Origin: Saprospiraceae bacterium
GTDB taxonomy: Bacteria > Bacteroidota > Bacteroidia > Chitinophagales > Saprospiraceae
Length of the DNA: 64,000 nt
Reading direction: 5' to 3'
NCBI GenBank assembly: GCA_028285085.1
Contig: JANQQI010000079.1
Location: forward strand, 1 to 64,000
Of this stretch, positions 44,472 to 53,588 are shown piece by piece (the first letter of the stretch is position 1; each line of letters begins with the position of its first letter). Below the pieces are notes generated by a model. The model saw nothing but the letters and a program-made list of their open reading frames with translations. It ran no database searches and had not been told where the DNA came from. A program made the translations under genes and the position numbers.

Positions 44472-44693
44472 TTACCCGTGTTCTCTTTCTCCCAATAGTC
44501 CAAACCAGGTTGGATTGATGATTTTACTTTTAACCAAAGCCCAGAGAAAGAGAAGTAAAAAAGCCCCGATGGCCATCGAAAGTATGACATTACCCGATAA
44601 CTGCGGCTCTATGTAGATGCGTCCGAAAAGCGTTAGCATAATGTAAATGGTAACGAATATGTCAGATGCAATATGTCCTAGTTGGAGTTTCAT
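44472..44693 (-). CDS. Small membrane protein of the acetate locus
   Basis: A 73-aa protein with two hydrophobic helices (IASDIFVTIYIMLTLFGRIYI and VILSMAIGAFLLLFLWALV) and a charged C-terminus. It lies between the ActP-like symporter and the sensor-kinase operon on the same strand, 69 bp after the symporter stop. No family recognised. Its place suggests a role with the transporter or kinase, which is inference only. Confidence 0.68.
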   Translation of the reverse strand: MKLQLGHIASDIFVTIYIMLTLFGRIYIEPQLSGNVILSMAIGAFLLLFLWALVKSKIINPTWFGLLGEREHG

Positions 44694-44762
44694 AAAACTG
44701 AAGTTTAGAATTAAAAAGTGGGAGGGGATTCCCCTCCCGAAAAAATATCATGGGATGGTGTA

Positions 44763-46496
44763 TTAATGATCGTGGGCTGCTCCCGCGCCGCGTGGGATAC
44801 GAATACTTTCGACAATATCTTGCACCTCTTTTGGTGGCGGAGCGGTCATACGAGAAACGACCAGTGAAACCACTAAATTGACGATCATCGCCACGGTTCC
44901 AAAGCCTTCCGGTGAAATACCGAACCACCAATCTTCAGCTGTGCCACCGCCAAACATTTGCAGCTTATATTTCATCATGTAAAACAGCATCAGCAGGATA
45001 CCGACTAGCATACCGGCTACAGCTCCTTCCCGATTCATGCGTTTATCAAACACACCAAGAATAATAGCGGGGAAGAAGGAGGCCGCTGCCAAACCAAAGG
45101 CGAGCGCTACCGTCGCGGCGACGAAATCGGGCGGATTGATACCAAAATAGCCAGCAACCAATACCGCGAAGACAGCACCGATACGTGCGGAAAGAAGTTC
45201 ACCTTTTTCGCTGATGTCCGGCTTCAATTGCATTTTAATCAAATCGCGGCTAATTGCTGTGGAAATCACCAGTAGCAAACCTGCTGCTGTTGACAAGGCT
45301 GCGGCTAAACCACCTGCCGCAACGAGGGCGATCACCCAGGCCGGCAGATTGGCAATTTCGGGATTGGCCAATACCATGATGTCTTTATCAATCGTCGTCA
45401 GCTCATTGCCTTTCCAGCCATTTTGAGCTGCTACGCTACTGACATAAGCTTCATTTTTATCATTATAGTATTGTACAACTCCGTCACCATTTTTGTCTTC
45501 CCATTTCAGCAAGCCCGTTTTTTCCCAGTTGGTCACCCAGCTTGGCATCTCCGTGTACTCTTTATTAGAAATCGTATTGATCATATTCGTACGAGCAAAA
45601 ACCGCGATAGCGGGTGCCGTAGTGTAAAGGATCGCAATGAAAATCAAGGCCCAGCCGGCTGATTTACGCGCATCTCTTACCTTTGGAACTGTAAAAAACC
45701 GAACGATAACGTGGGGTAAACCTGCCGTTCCCACCATCAGTGCAAAAGTGATGGCAAATACATCGATCATCGATTTTGTCCCCGAAGTGTATTCTGCAAA
45801 ACCAAGCTCCGTATGCAATTGGTCTATTTTGTCGAGCAAGAAAGTGCCGTCGGTTACTGTTCCGCCAAAGCCTAACTGTGGAATAACATTGCCGGTCATA
45901 GCCAACGAGATAAAAATTGCGGGGACCATGTAAGCAAAAATCAAAACGCAATATTGCGCTACCTGAGTGTAGGTAATGCCTTTCATGCCACCCAGTACGG
46001 CGTAGAAGAAGACAATACACATACCGATGAATACACCGATGTTGATATCTACTTCGAGAAAGCGTGAAAAGACGACCCCAACACCGCGCATTTGTCCGGC
46101 AACGTAGGTGAATGAAACGATGATGGCACAAGCCACCGCCACAGTACGTGCGATATTTGAGTAATAGCGGTCACCGATGAAATCGGGAACCGTAAACTTG
46201 CCGAATTTCCTTAAATAGGGGGCTAAGAGTAAGGCTAATAGAACATAACCGCCGGTCCATCCCATGAGATAAACCGAGCCGTCGTAGCCAATAAATGAAA
46301 TAATTCCCGCCATTGAAATAAACGAGGCGGCACTCATCCAGTCTGCAGCGGTAGCCATACCGTTAGCAATAGGCGGAACACCCCCGCCCGCGACGTAAAA
46401 TTCTTTGGTTGATCCTGCTCTGGCCCAAATGGCGATACCAATGTAGAGGGCAAAGGTCAATCCGACTATAATAAAGGTCCAGGTTTGTACACCCAT
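44763..46496 (-). CDS. Sodium/solute symporter, ActP-like large subunit (VC_2705 type)
   Basis: A 577-aa membrane protein of the sodium:solute symporter family with about 13 helices. ATAADWMSAASFISMAGIISFIGYDG, YVLLALLLAPYLRKFGKFTVPDFIGDRYYS and the loop GTAGLPHVIVRFFTVP are typical of the acetate/cation symporter (ActP) branch. An inserted hydrophilic segment (about residues 315-385, with DKNGDGVVQYYNDKNEAY, an EF-hand-like acidic stretch) is as seen in the VC_2705 type that works with a DUF4212 subunit. That subunit is encoded 52 bp upstream. It should import acetate or another short-chain acid for Acs/PrpE. Confidence 0.92.
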   Translation of the reverse strand: MGVQTWTFIIVGLTFALYIGIAIWARAGSTKEFYVAGGGVPPIANGMATAADWMSAASFISMAGIISFIGYDGSVYLMGWTGGYVLLALLLAPYLRKFGKFTVPDFIGDRYYSNIARTVAVACAIIVSFTYVAGQMRGVGVVFSRFLEVDINIGVFIGMCIVFFYAVLGGMKGITYTQVAQYCVLIFAYMVPAIFISLAMTGNVIPQLGFGGTVTDGTFLLDKIDQLHTELGFAEYTSGTKSMIDVFAITFALMVGTAGLPHVIVRFFTVPKVRDARKSAGWALIFIAILYTTAPAIAVFARTNMINTISNKEYTEMPSWVTNWEKTGLLKWEDKNGDGVVQYYNDKNEAYVSSVAAQNGWKGNELTTIDKDIMVLANPEIANLPAWVIALVAAGGLAAALSTAAGLLLVISTAISRDLIKMQLKPDISEKGELLSARIGAVFAVLVAGYFGINPPDFVAATVALAFGLAAASFFPAIILGVFDKRMNREGAVAGMLVGILLMLFYMMKYKLQMFGGGTAEDWWFGISPEGFGTVAMIVNLVVSLVVSRMTAPPPKEVQDIVESIRIPRGAGAAHDH

Positions 46497-46548
46497 GATT
46501 GAATTGTTTTAATAGTGGAAAATGAATTGAAAAGAATGCATTCGATGC

Positions 46549-46806
46549 TTATTTCTCGTCGACATCGTACTTCTGATCCAGTCGATTCATGAGCCAGACG
46601 TAGACGAAAATGAGAATGACGAATACATAAATGGAACCTTGTTGGGCAAACCAAAAACCGAGTTTGAAACCACCCAGTCGGATATTATTCAACGCTTCTA
46701 CGAAGAAGATGCCACAGCAATAGGAGACGACAAACCAGACCGCGAGTAATATCGCCAAGTAGAACAGATTGGTCTTCCAGTATTGTTTTAGATCCTTGTT
46801 TGACAT
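46549..46806 (-). CDS. DUF4212 sodium/solute symporter small subunit
   Basis: An 85-aa protein with two membrane helices (LFYLAILLAVWFVVSYCCGIFFVEAL and FWFAQQGSIYVFVILIFVYVWLMNRLD) and the typical KQYWKTNLFYL start and FKLGFWFAQQGSIYVFV motif of the DUF4212/TIGR03647 family. These proteins are encoded next to VC_2705-type symporters, as here, where the large subunit follows after 52 bp. It starts 71 bp after the porin-like gene stop. Confidence 0.92.
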   Translation of the reverse strand: MSNKDLKQYWKTNLFYLAILLAVWFVVSYCCGIFFVEALNNIRLGGFKLGFWFAQQGSIYVFVILIFVYVWLMNRLDQKYDVDEK

Positions 46807-46877
46807 AATTAAAAATGTTTAAGTTGGAAATGTTGATTCTAAAAACATCAGAACTATTCTGTGTTTTAACATGACCA

Positions 46878-48173
46878 TTATAAGAAAATATGCGCTTGTA
46901 GCCTGATTTGACTCAGGGTGTTGTTATCACCAAAGTCTGAAATAGCTCCTTCACGCAAATCGTTCGTAATTTGGTGGTATTCCAAAGTTAGCTTAGCGTG
47001 ATGCCCGTTCAGGAAGTAATTCACCCCGATATTGAGCTCACTAATGGTCTCATCGTAGCCATCGTAATTGGCATTTTGGTAGGAGACATAAGGCATGAAT
47101 CTGGTATTCGGGATCAGGTAACCCGTCTGTGCGTAGAATACATTCCCAGTACCAGCCCAACGGCTAACGTAGTTGTCACCGTAATCATAATTCATAAAAG
47201 AGACATAGGCATTAAATGCGCCATTGCCAACCGGCATGTCAAGGTAAACGTCTGCCGCAAGATGAGTAACGTTCCCATGCTCGCCAGTTGTGCTGTTGTA
47301 CATTCCGTTTGGATGTAAAAAGAAACCGGCTCCAACATTCAGCACTTTCTTTTTACCAAGATAGGAGCCTACAAAATAAGGGAGCTTATTAGATTCTTTG
47401 TCCCAAAGGCAATAGTTGAAGTAACCTTCAAGAATAGTATTGCCTACAGGGTCACCATCACTATTCAGGGAATCTGAACCCGTATAAGTCAAGTCACTAG
47501 GTCGCGTACCACGATGTGCTCCACCACTCAAGGCGTTTGCTGAGGTCATAGGATTATTGACTGCTACCCGGTACTGGAATCTGTCGATGCTTCCCTTGGC
47601 GTAGATGCCCAAATGGCGCGCAAATTGATCAGTCACCCCCAGAGAGTGCCAATGAGCAAACGGCCGGGTATTGTCCATCGTCATGAAATTTAGGGTCGAT
47701 TGGTTGGCCAAACGGGTCAACCCTTTCCAATAATGCAGTCCCGCACCAATGTAAAGCTCATCAAGCACCTTAAACTCTGTCCATGCATCATGTAGGAAAA
47801 ACTGAGGACCATCGCCCCCATTACCAAGTGCTTCGAGGTTACCAACACTTAGATTATTCAACCCAAAATGGGTTAAGATTAAGAATCTTGGGGAAATTTG
47901 TGCGTAAGCCAGGAAGCGAGACCGACGTATAGACGCAGAGAATTGTGTTTTCCCGTCATCGGCTAAATTATTGGAGGTCACCCACATCTGATGCCAGGTG
48001 ATGAAGCGGATGTACTTATGACCGCTATCATCCAGTTTCAGTGTAAGTGGTTTATAGCTGTGATCTACTTCTGGTTTCTCAGTTGATGTGTCCTGTGCGG
48101 CAAGTGACCCCCAGGTTAGCATCCCGAGAAAAGCCCATCCCCATGCGATTTTTTGTAAAAAATGGAATTTCAT
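46878..48173 (-). CDS. Porin-like outer-membrane beta-barrel protein
   Basis: A 431-aa protein with a signal peptide (KIAWGWAFLGMLTWGSLAAQ). The rest alternates hydrophobic and polar residues as in a 16-strand type porin: FITWHQMWVTSNN, SIRRSRFLAYAQISPRFLILTHFGLNN, GIYAKGSIDRFQYRVAVNNP, AKLTLEYHQITN, and a C-terminus LSQIRLQAHIFL. It opens the minus-strand symporter operon and shares a 189-bp promoter region with the divergent PrpE-like gene. Passage of short-chain fatty acids through the outer membrane is a reasonable guess. Confidence 0.82.
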   Translation of the reverse strand: MKFHFLQKIAWGWAFLGMLTWGSLAAQDTSTEKPEVDHSYKPLTLKLDDSGHKYIRFITWHQMWVTSNNLADDGKTQFSASIRRSRFLAYAQISPRFLILTHFGLNNLSVGNLEALGNGGDGPQFFLHDAWTEFKVLDELYIGAGLHYWKGLTRLANQSTLNFMTMDNTRPFAHWHSLGVTDQFARHLGIYAKGSIDRFQYRVAVNNPMTSANALSGGAHRGTRPSDLTYTGSDSLNSDGDPVGNTILEGYFNYCLWDKESNKLPYFVGSYLGKKKVLNVGAGFFLHPNGMYNSTTGEHGNVTHLAADVYLDMPVGNGAFNAYVSFMNYDYGDNYVSRWAGTGNVFYAQTGYLIPNTRFMPYVSYQNANYDGYDETISELNIGVNYFLNGHHAKLTLEYHQITNDLREGAISDFGDNNTLSQIRLQAHIFL

Positions 48174-48214
48174 CTTTTTCTCGTTTTTTCAGGTGTTTTT
48201 TGATTGTTTACAGT

Positions 48215-48261
48215 TTAGATATCTAACTATCTATTCATAAAAGTATATAGATGTTTATATA
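48215..48261. promoter_or_regulatory. Candidate operators between porin and prpE-like genes
   Basis: Two AT-rich elements lie in the divergent promoter region. TTAGATATCTAA (48215-48226) is a perfect 12-bp palindrome. TATAGATGTTTA (48246-48257) matches the acs and arsR sites with one change; over 22 bases (48240-48261) it agrees with the acs site (40717-40738) at 20 positions. No consensus -33/-7 pair could be fixed. Confidence 0.48.
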
Positions 48262-48362
48262 TTTCAAAAAAAATCTCCATTTTTGTAAAAAATAATCCGA
48301 ATAAGATTTTACAAACACCTTATTATGCCTAACCAAATTTGTTGAAATAAAAAAAGCAAAAC

Positions 48363-50291
48363 ATGAAATATCAAGAGTTCTACCAAGAGAGTATTCGGGA
48401 CCGAATTGCTTTTTGGGAAAAGCAGGCCAGGGAGATTAGCTGGTTCCAATTTCCACAAACGATACTTAGTCAAAATGACGAAGGATATTATCATTGGTAC
48501 AAGGGGGGAAAGCTGAATACTTGTTATCTGGCGGTGGATCATCAGATTATGAAGGGTAGAGGTCATCAAACTGCTTTGATTTATGATTCACCGGTCACGG
48601 GACAACAAGCAACCTTTACTTATACGGAGCTAAAGATTGAGGTAGAAAAGGTCGCCGCCGGATTGAGTCGACTTGGTGTGAGCAAGGGAGATCGTGTGAT
48701 TATTTACATGCCGATGGTGCCCGAGGTTGTTTTTGCAATGCTAGCCTGTGCCCGCTTGGGAGCTATCCACTCGGTGGTATTCGGCGGCTTTTCGGCTCAC
48801 GAGCTAGCAATTCGGATTGACGATGCGCAACCTAAGGTTCTGCTGACCGCCAGTTGTGGTATCGAAATTAGCAAAGTTATTCCCTATAAGCCCATTGTGG
48901 ATGCGGCCTTGGAAGAGGCCGCTCACCAACCAGAGCGGGTTGTCGTTTTGCCCCGTCCCCAAGCGCAGACGAGTTTGCAATCCGAACGTGATCTGGATTG
49001 GCACGATTTTACAATCGCTGATCATCCTATTGCTTGTGTCCCCGTAGATGCTACGGATCCGCTTTATATCTTGTACACTTCTGGGACGACCGGCCGGCCC
49101 AAAGGAATTGTCCGGGACAATGGCGGCCACGCTGTCGCGATGAAATTTTCTATGCAGCATATTTATGGAATGCAACCTGGGGAGGTGTACTGGGCTGCTT
49201 CCGACGTCGGCTGGGTCGTGGGCCATTCTTATATTGTCTATGCGCCACTCATCCACGGATGTACAACGGTGCTTTTCGAAGGAAAACCAATCAAAACCCC
49301 CGATCCGGGCACTTTTTTTCGGGTTGTCGAGGAACACCAAGTTAAGGTACTTTTTACGGCTCCGACTGCCTTTCGAGCTATTAAGAAAGAAGACCCAGAG
49401 GGTGATTTCAGAAAACAGTACGATACCTCTAGCCTTAATTATTTGTTCTTGGCTGGAGAAAGATGTGATGTGGCTACTTTGGAATGGTGTAAAAACTTAC
49501 TCAATGTTCCGGTAATCGATCACTGGTGGCAGACAGAGTCAGGTTCGCCCATGCTGGCCAATCCTGTAGGTGTGGAGTTGCTACCTATCAAACCGGGGTC
49601 GGCAACGGTGCCGGTATGCGGTTACGATATTCAAATTTTGGACGAGCAGGGCCAACCTGCGGCGCCGAATACCGAAGGGGCCGTCGTGGTCAAATTACCC
49701 TTAGCGCCGGGTGCACTACCGACACTATGGCTCGATGACGCCAGATTTCAAAAAAGCTATTTGGCACCTTATCCTGGATATTATTTCTCGGGTGATGGCG
49801 GCTATCAGGATGAAGAGGGCTACGTATTTATTACCGGCCGGATGGACGATATCATCAATGTTGCTGGGCATCGACTATCGACGGCCGAAATGGAAGAGGT
49901 TGTTGCTTCACATCCCGCCGTGGCTGAATGTGCTGTCATTGGTATCTATAATGAATTGAAGGGGCAAATCCCTGTAGGATTTTATGTGTTGAAAAAGGGT
50001 GTAAATCAGGAAAAGGAGGCCATTGAACGGGAATTGATTCAGATGGTGCGGCACACCATCGGGCCGGTGGCATCATTCAAACGTGCGGTGCCCACGCTTA
50101 GATTACCCAAAACACGGTCGGGCAAAATTCTGCGTAAAATCATGCGGGCTATTGCGGACCAAACTGCCTTTAATTCACCTTCCACCATTGAGGATATCAC
50201 GGTTTTGGATGAATTGAAGGGCTTAATGCAACGGGAAAAAGTCGGCTTAGTAGCGACCGAAGAAAATGCAATAAATACTAAAAAGGACTAG
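48363..50291 (+). CDS. Acyl-CoA synthetase, PrpE/propionate-CoA ligase-like
   Basis: A 642-aa AMP-forming synthetase, related to Acs but closer to the propionyl-CoA synthetase type. It has the ACAS N-terminus (YQEFYQESIRDRIAFWEKQAREISW, GGKLNTCYLAVDHQIMKGRG), the ATP motif ILYTSGTTGRPKGIVRDNGGHA (the PrpE-type RDNGGH follows directly), the WWQTESG pocket segment, GRMDDIINVAGHRLSTAEMEE and PKTRSGK with catalytic K588. It should activate propionate and perhaps acetate. It is divergent from the porin/symporter operon and its stop shares CTAG with the stop of the convergent ArsR gene. Confidence 0.9.
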   Translation: MKYQEFYQESIRDRIAFWEKQAREISWFQFPQTILSQNDEGYYHWYKGGKLNTCYLAVDHQIMKGRGHQTALIYDSPVTGQQATFTYTELKIEVEKVAAGLSRLGVSKGDRVIIYMPMVPEVVFAMLACARLGAIHSVVFGGFSAHELAIRIDDAQPKVLLTASCGIEISKVIPYKPIVDAALEEAAHQPERVVVLPRPQAQTSLQSERDLDWHDFTIADHPIACVPVDATDPLYILYTSGTTGRPKGIVRDNGGHAVAMKFSMQHIYGMQPGEVYWAASDVGWVVGHSYIVYAPLIHGCTTVLFEGKPIKTPDPGTFFRVVEEHQVKVLFTAPTAFRAIKKEDPEGDFRKQYDTSSLNYLFLAGERCDVATLEWCKNLLNVPVIDHWWQTESGSPMLANPVGVELLPIKPGSATVPVCGYDIQILDEQGQPAAPNTEGAVVVKLPLAPGALPTLWLDDARFQKSYLAPYPGYYFSGDGGYQDEEGYVFITGRMDDIINVAGHRLSTAEMEEVVASHPAVAECAVIGIYNELKGQIPVGFYVLKKGVNQEKEAIERELIQMVRHTIGPVASFKRAVPTLRLPKTRSGKILRKIMRAIADQTAFNSPSTIEDITVLDELKGLMQREKVGLVATEENAINTKKD

Positions 50292-50611
50292 CCTAATAGC
50301 TTTTTTAAAATTGGCAGGATTTCGTAAACGGCGGGATCCGCCAGAGAGTAGATCGAGTTTTGCCCTTGTCGATTGACTTTAACGATGTTTTTATTTTTCA
50401 TAATCCGCAAATGGTGGGAAGCAACGGCTTGCTGGATATCCAATGCGGTGAAAACTTCGGTAACAGACATTTCTTTGTTGGAATGAAGCAGTTCCACCAT
50501 CGCGAGACGTAAGGGATGAGCCATCGCGCGTAGGGTTTCGGTACTTGTTTCCAAAAAATCCAGATCTGTTCTGAGCATCATGGTTTGAATATAGCTTTTG
50601 AGCGATTTCAA
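50288..50611 (-). CDS. ArsR-family winged-helix transcriptional regulator
   Basis: A 107-aa protein, or 97 aa if it starts at the Met at 50579-50581. HTH segment: AMAHPLRLAMVELLHSNKEMSVTEVF, then QQAVASHHLRIMKNKNIVKVNRQGQNSIYSL, the recognition helix and beta-wing of ArsR repressors. There is no CxC metal site in the recognition region, so a metal is not the expected signal. Its gene lies between the PrpE-like gene and the CBS/DUF294 gene. An AT-rich inverted repeat upstream matches sites before acs and prpE, so it may repress the whole fatty-acid locus and itself. Confidence 0.88.
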   Translation of the reverse strand: MKSLKSYIQTMMLRTDLDFLETSTETLRAMAHPLRLAMVELLHSNKEMSVTEVFTALDIQQAVASHHLRIMKNKNIVKVNRQGQNSIYSLADPAVYEILPILKKLLG

Positions 50612-50652
50612 CGCTTAAGATAACGGAAATGCGCTACAAAGGTTCTAAAAAA

Positions 50653-50673
50653 TATAGATATTTAAATATATAG
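50653..50673. promoter_or_regulatory. Candidate operator upstream of arsR
   Basis: TATAGATATTTA (50653-50664) is identical to the acs core. A perfect 12-bp palindrome, ATATTTAAATAT (50658-50669), overlaps it. The site lies in the 178-bp divergent region between arsR and the cNMP/CBS gene, as expected for an autoregulated ArsR protein. Confidence 0.5.
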
Positions 50674-50789
50674 AAACATTATTTTCTAAAACGATCCTGT
50701 TTTGAAAGAAGTTGTATGAATAGAGTAGAGAGATCAAAGGGATTCAAATAGTTTTCAATTTTTTTTACACAAGTTGCGATTCATTAAAG

Positions 50790-52724
50790 ATGAAAAATCC
50801 CATCGCTCGAAGGATATACGATTATACTCGGAATTTTCCGCCTTTTAACCTCATGGAGCGGGAAACGCTGCTTGAACTATGTGAGTCTGCTGAAGTCAAG
50901 CATCTTAGTATTGATCAGTTTTTATTTAAAAAAGGAGAAACCCCACACTCCAAGGTTTACTTGGTTCGGGAAGGTGCTTTGCATCTCTACGGCGAAGAGG
51001 GCGAACAGCTCATTTTACTGGAAACACACGATGAGGGGGATGTCGTAGGCCTACGCCCCTTGATTTCGGAAGACAACTACGCCGCTTCGGCCAAGGCCGA
51101 GGAGGAATCTATCATCTACGCTTTTGGTATTGAGGAGTTTGAAAAAATAATGCAGCAAAATGCAGTCGTTTCCAACTATTTGCTTCGAACCTTTGCTGCT
51201 CTGGCGCGTAGCCGTTTTGATACCAACGAAAAGGCCAAAATATTTCTGCACCACGGCCAGAAAATGCCCGATGACTTCCCTCTGATTGAAGTGCAAACCA
51301 TCCGGGCCAGTAAGGAGCCCGTGACTTGTCGCCCCTCTGATTCCATCCAGGCGGCGACCAAGCTCATGAGTGACCGACGAGTAGGGTCGATGCTCGTTAC
51401 AAATCCTGAGGGATGCCCCATTGGCATTTTTACCGATCGGGATTTACGGCAGAGAATAGCTGGTGGGGCCTTTGATCCGGCCGAGGCAGTCTCAAATATC
51501 ATGGTCTCGCCTGTCGTGACGATCGCCCCCGAAATGACCGTCGCGGACGTCCAAATCCTAATGGTGAAGCACAAGATTCATCACCTGTGCGTCACCGTAG
51601 ATGGCACGGACGGCACCCCGGTTGTAGGCGTTGTTTCGGATCATGATCTTCTGGTGGTACAGGCGAATAACCCCGCTACCTTAATTCGGGAAATTCGCCG
51701 GGCAAGGATCGGGGAGCAATTGGCGGTGATCCGGGATAAGGCAGAAATTCTGCTGAAAAAATATATCTATCAGGAAGTGAATATCATGTTCATTTCGACC
51801 ATCATGTCTGAAATCAATGATGCGCTCATCGCGCGCGCCAATCAGTTGGCCGAAGAAGAAATGATCAGCGACGGTCGGGCTAAGCCACCGGTGAAATTTT
51901 GCTGGCTGGGGCTCGGCAGCGAAGGCCGTCGCGAACAACTGCTCCGAACGGATCAGGACAATGCACTGATTTACGAAAACGTACCGGCAGAACAAGAGGA
52001 AAGTGTCAAGGCCTATTTTCTGCATTATGCAAAGATCGTCACGAGCATTTTGCATCAAGCTGGCTTTGCATATTGCCCGGCCAACATGATGGCGAGTAAT
52101 CCACAGTGGTGCTTACCTTTAAAGGAGTGGAAAAAGAATTTTAGCGGTTGGATCAATTCCGGTACTAGTGCGGCGCTGCTCCACGGGAATATATTTTTCG
52201 ACTATCGCCCCCTCCACGGGGCACCAGAATTAGCGGAAGCCTTGACGCAGTTTATCTTTGAGGAATTGGATGACAAAACGATTTTCTTTGCTCGTCTTGC
52301 CAAAAATGCATTGGAGAATCCGCCACCGCTATCCTTTTTTCGCAACTTCGTAGTCGAGCGCGGTGGCGTGCACAAGGATAAATTCGATATCAAATCCCGG
52401 GCGATGATGCCGCTGGCCGACGCGGCCCGAGTGCTCATCCTCAAAAATCGGATTTCGGGGGTCCATAACACGGTCCGCCGCCTGCAACGCATGGCAGAAA
52501 TTGAGCCGCAGAATGCTGATGTCTACGAGCAGGCGGCGGATGCCTACGAAATTTTTATGCGCTATCGGGCTTTGCAAGGATTAAAAGACATGAATACCGG
52601 TCGTTATTTCGATCCGGCGGAGCTCAATAAACTGGAGCGCGTCAATTTGCGGAATAGTTTTAAGCCCATTGACGAAATTCAGACGTTACTAAAAGTAAGG
52701 TTTCAAACGGCCTTTTTAGGCTAA
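50790..52724 (+). CDS. cNMP-binding / CBS / DUF294 nucleotidyltransferase-like signalling protein
   Basis: A 644-aa cytoplasmic protein. A cyclic-nucleotide-binding-like domain lies at about residues 15-135 (FLFKKGETPHSKVYLVREGALHLYGEEGEQLILLE). Two CBS motifs span about 160-295 (SIQAATKLMSDRRVGSMLVTNPEGCPIGIFTDRDL; MTVADVQILMVKHKIHHLCVT). A GlnD-like nucleotidyltransferase core follows (GLGSEGRREQLLRTDQDNAL, about 370-390) and then the DUF294 C-terminal helical domain. Such proteins are commonly found beside DUF4212-symporter and acs genes together with a DNA-polymerase-III-epsilon-like exonuclease, as here. They probably adjust uptake or activation of short-chain acids to energy state. Confidence 0.9.
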   Translation: MKNPIARRIYDYTRNFPPFNLMERETLLELCESAEVKHLSIDQFLFKKGETPHSKVYLVREGALHLYGEEGEQLILLETHDEGDVVGLRPLISEDNYAASAKAEEESIIYAFGIEEFEKIMQQNAVVSNYLLRTFAALARSRFDTNEKAKIFLHHGQKMPDDFPLIEVQTIRASKEPVTCRPSDSIQAATKLMSDRRVGSMLVTNPEGCPIGIFTDRDLRQRIAGGAFDPAEAVSNIMVSPVVTIAPEMTVADVQILMVKHKIHHLCVTVDGTDGTPVVGVVSDHDLLVVQANNPATLIREIRRARIGEQLAVIRDKAEILLKKYIYQEVNIMFISTIMSEINDALIARANQLAEEEMISDGRAKPPVKFCWLGLGSEGRREQLLRTDQDNALIYENVPAEQEESVKAYFLHYAKIVTSILHQAGFAYCPANMMASNPQWCLPLKEWKKNFSGWINSGTSAALLHGNIFFDYRPLHGAPELAEALTQFIFEELDDKTIFFARLAKNALENPPPLSFFRNFVVERGGVHKDKFDIKSRAMMPLADAARVLILKNRISGVHNTVRRLQRMAEIEPQNADVYEQAADAYEIFMRYRALQGLKDMNTGRYFDPAELNKLERVNLRNSFKPIDEIQTLLKVRFQTAFLG

Positions 52725-52760
52725 TTAACTTAAGTGGCGATTCGCGAAAAGCAGAACGTT

Positions 52761-53450
52761 ATGTTTGATTTTTTTAAAAAACGATTCAAAAAACAGCCCG
52801 ACCATCTGCCGGCATTTTGGGCGACCTATCTGGCCCTTTTTGAGGATCGTTTTGCCAAGAATTGCTCCTTTCGTGACTTCCGCTTTGTGGTGTTTGACAC
52901 AGAAACAACCGGCTTTGACCTGAAAAATGATCGAGTTTGCCAGATTGGGGCCGTTGCTGTGCAAAATAATACGATACAGTTGCGTGATTTTTTCGATACC
53001 CTTGTCTATCAAGACACCGGTGGCGGCAGCAAAGTCAAAGAAATTCATGGTTTGCGGGACAAAACCATTCAAACGGGAATGGACGAAAAGAAGGCCGTTG
53101 AAGCATTTATCCAATATCTCGGCAATGCGGTTATTGTCGCGCACCACGCTGCTTTTGACATCGGGATGATCAACCAATCTCTCAAACGCCATTTTGGCCC
53201 CGGATTCAAGCTTAAAAATAAATTCCTCGATACCGCTCATCTCGAAAAACGTCTCAAGCCTTTGAGTGCTTACGCCGTCGAAAATCCTGCGGATTACGCC
53301 CTAGATATTTTGGCAGGAAAGTACGGTATCGACCTCCACGACCGGCACACCGCGATCGGGGATGCATTTATCACAGCCCTTTTATTTTTGAAAATTGTCG
53401 CACGTCTGGAGAAGCGCGGGGTAATGACCATTGGGAGTTTGATCGCCTGA
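52761..53450 (+). CDS. DEDDh 3'-5' exonuclease (DNA polymerase III epsilon-like)
   Basis: A 229-aa protein from the ATG at 52761; a GTG at 52734 would add 9 residues. Exonuclease motifs: Exo I FDTETTGFD, a middle HGLRD segment, Exo II VAHHAAFDIGMI, and Exo III DRHTAIGDAFIT with the catalytic His and Asp. An N-terminal basic helix (MFDFFKKRFKKQ) precedes the domain. It follows the cNMP/CBS/DUF294 gene by 36 bp. This pairing with an acetate symporter locus is known from many bacteria, but the nuclease substrate there is not established. It is probably not the replicative epsilon subunit. Confidence 0.88.
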   Translation: MFDFFKKRFKKQPDHLPAFWATYLALFEDRFAKNCSFRDFRFVVFDTETTGFDLKNDRVCQIGAVAVQNNTIQLRDFFDTLVYQDTGGGSKVKEIHGLRDKTIQTGMDEKKAVEAFIQYLGNAVIVAHHAAFDIGMINQSLKRHFGPGFKLKNKFLDTAHLEKRLKPLSAYAVENPADYALDILAGKYGIDLHDRHTAIGDAFITALLFLKIVARLEKRGVMTIGSLIA

Positions 53451-53588
53451 CCTATCTCGAATCTACTTTTGCTGAAATACTATCGACTATTAAGATGAAT
53501 TGAAAGCTAACAGCCAAAGGTGATTATTATACTGTGATTTCCCTCAGAAAATTAATTAGATTTGAAGGCATACTAAACCAGATACCCG

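Noticed and set aside
45664-46131. Open frame of 155 codons in another frame of the symporter gene
   Set aside because: Rich in Arg, His and Cys in a pattern typical of frame-shifted membrane-protein codons; the symporter frame is clearly real.
50288-50611. Metal-sensing role for the ArsR protein
   Set aside because: The recognition region lacks the CxC metal site of ArsR/SmtB sensors, and the neighbourhood is fatty-acid metabolism, not metal resistance.
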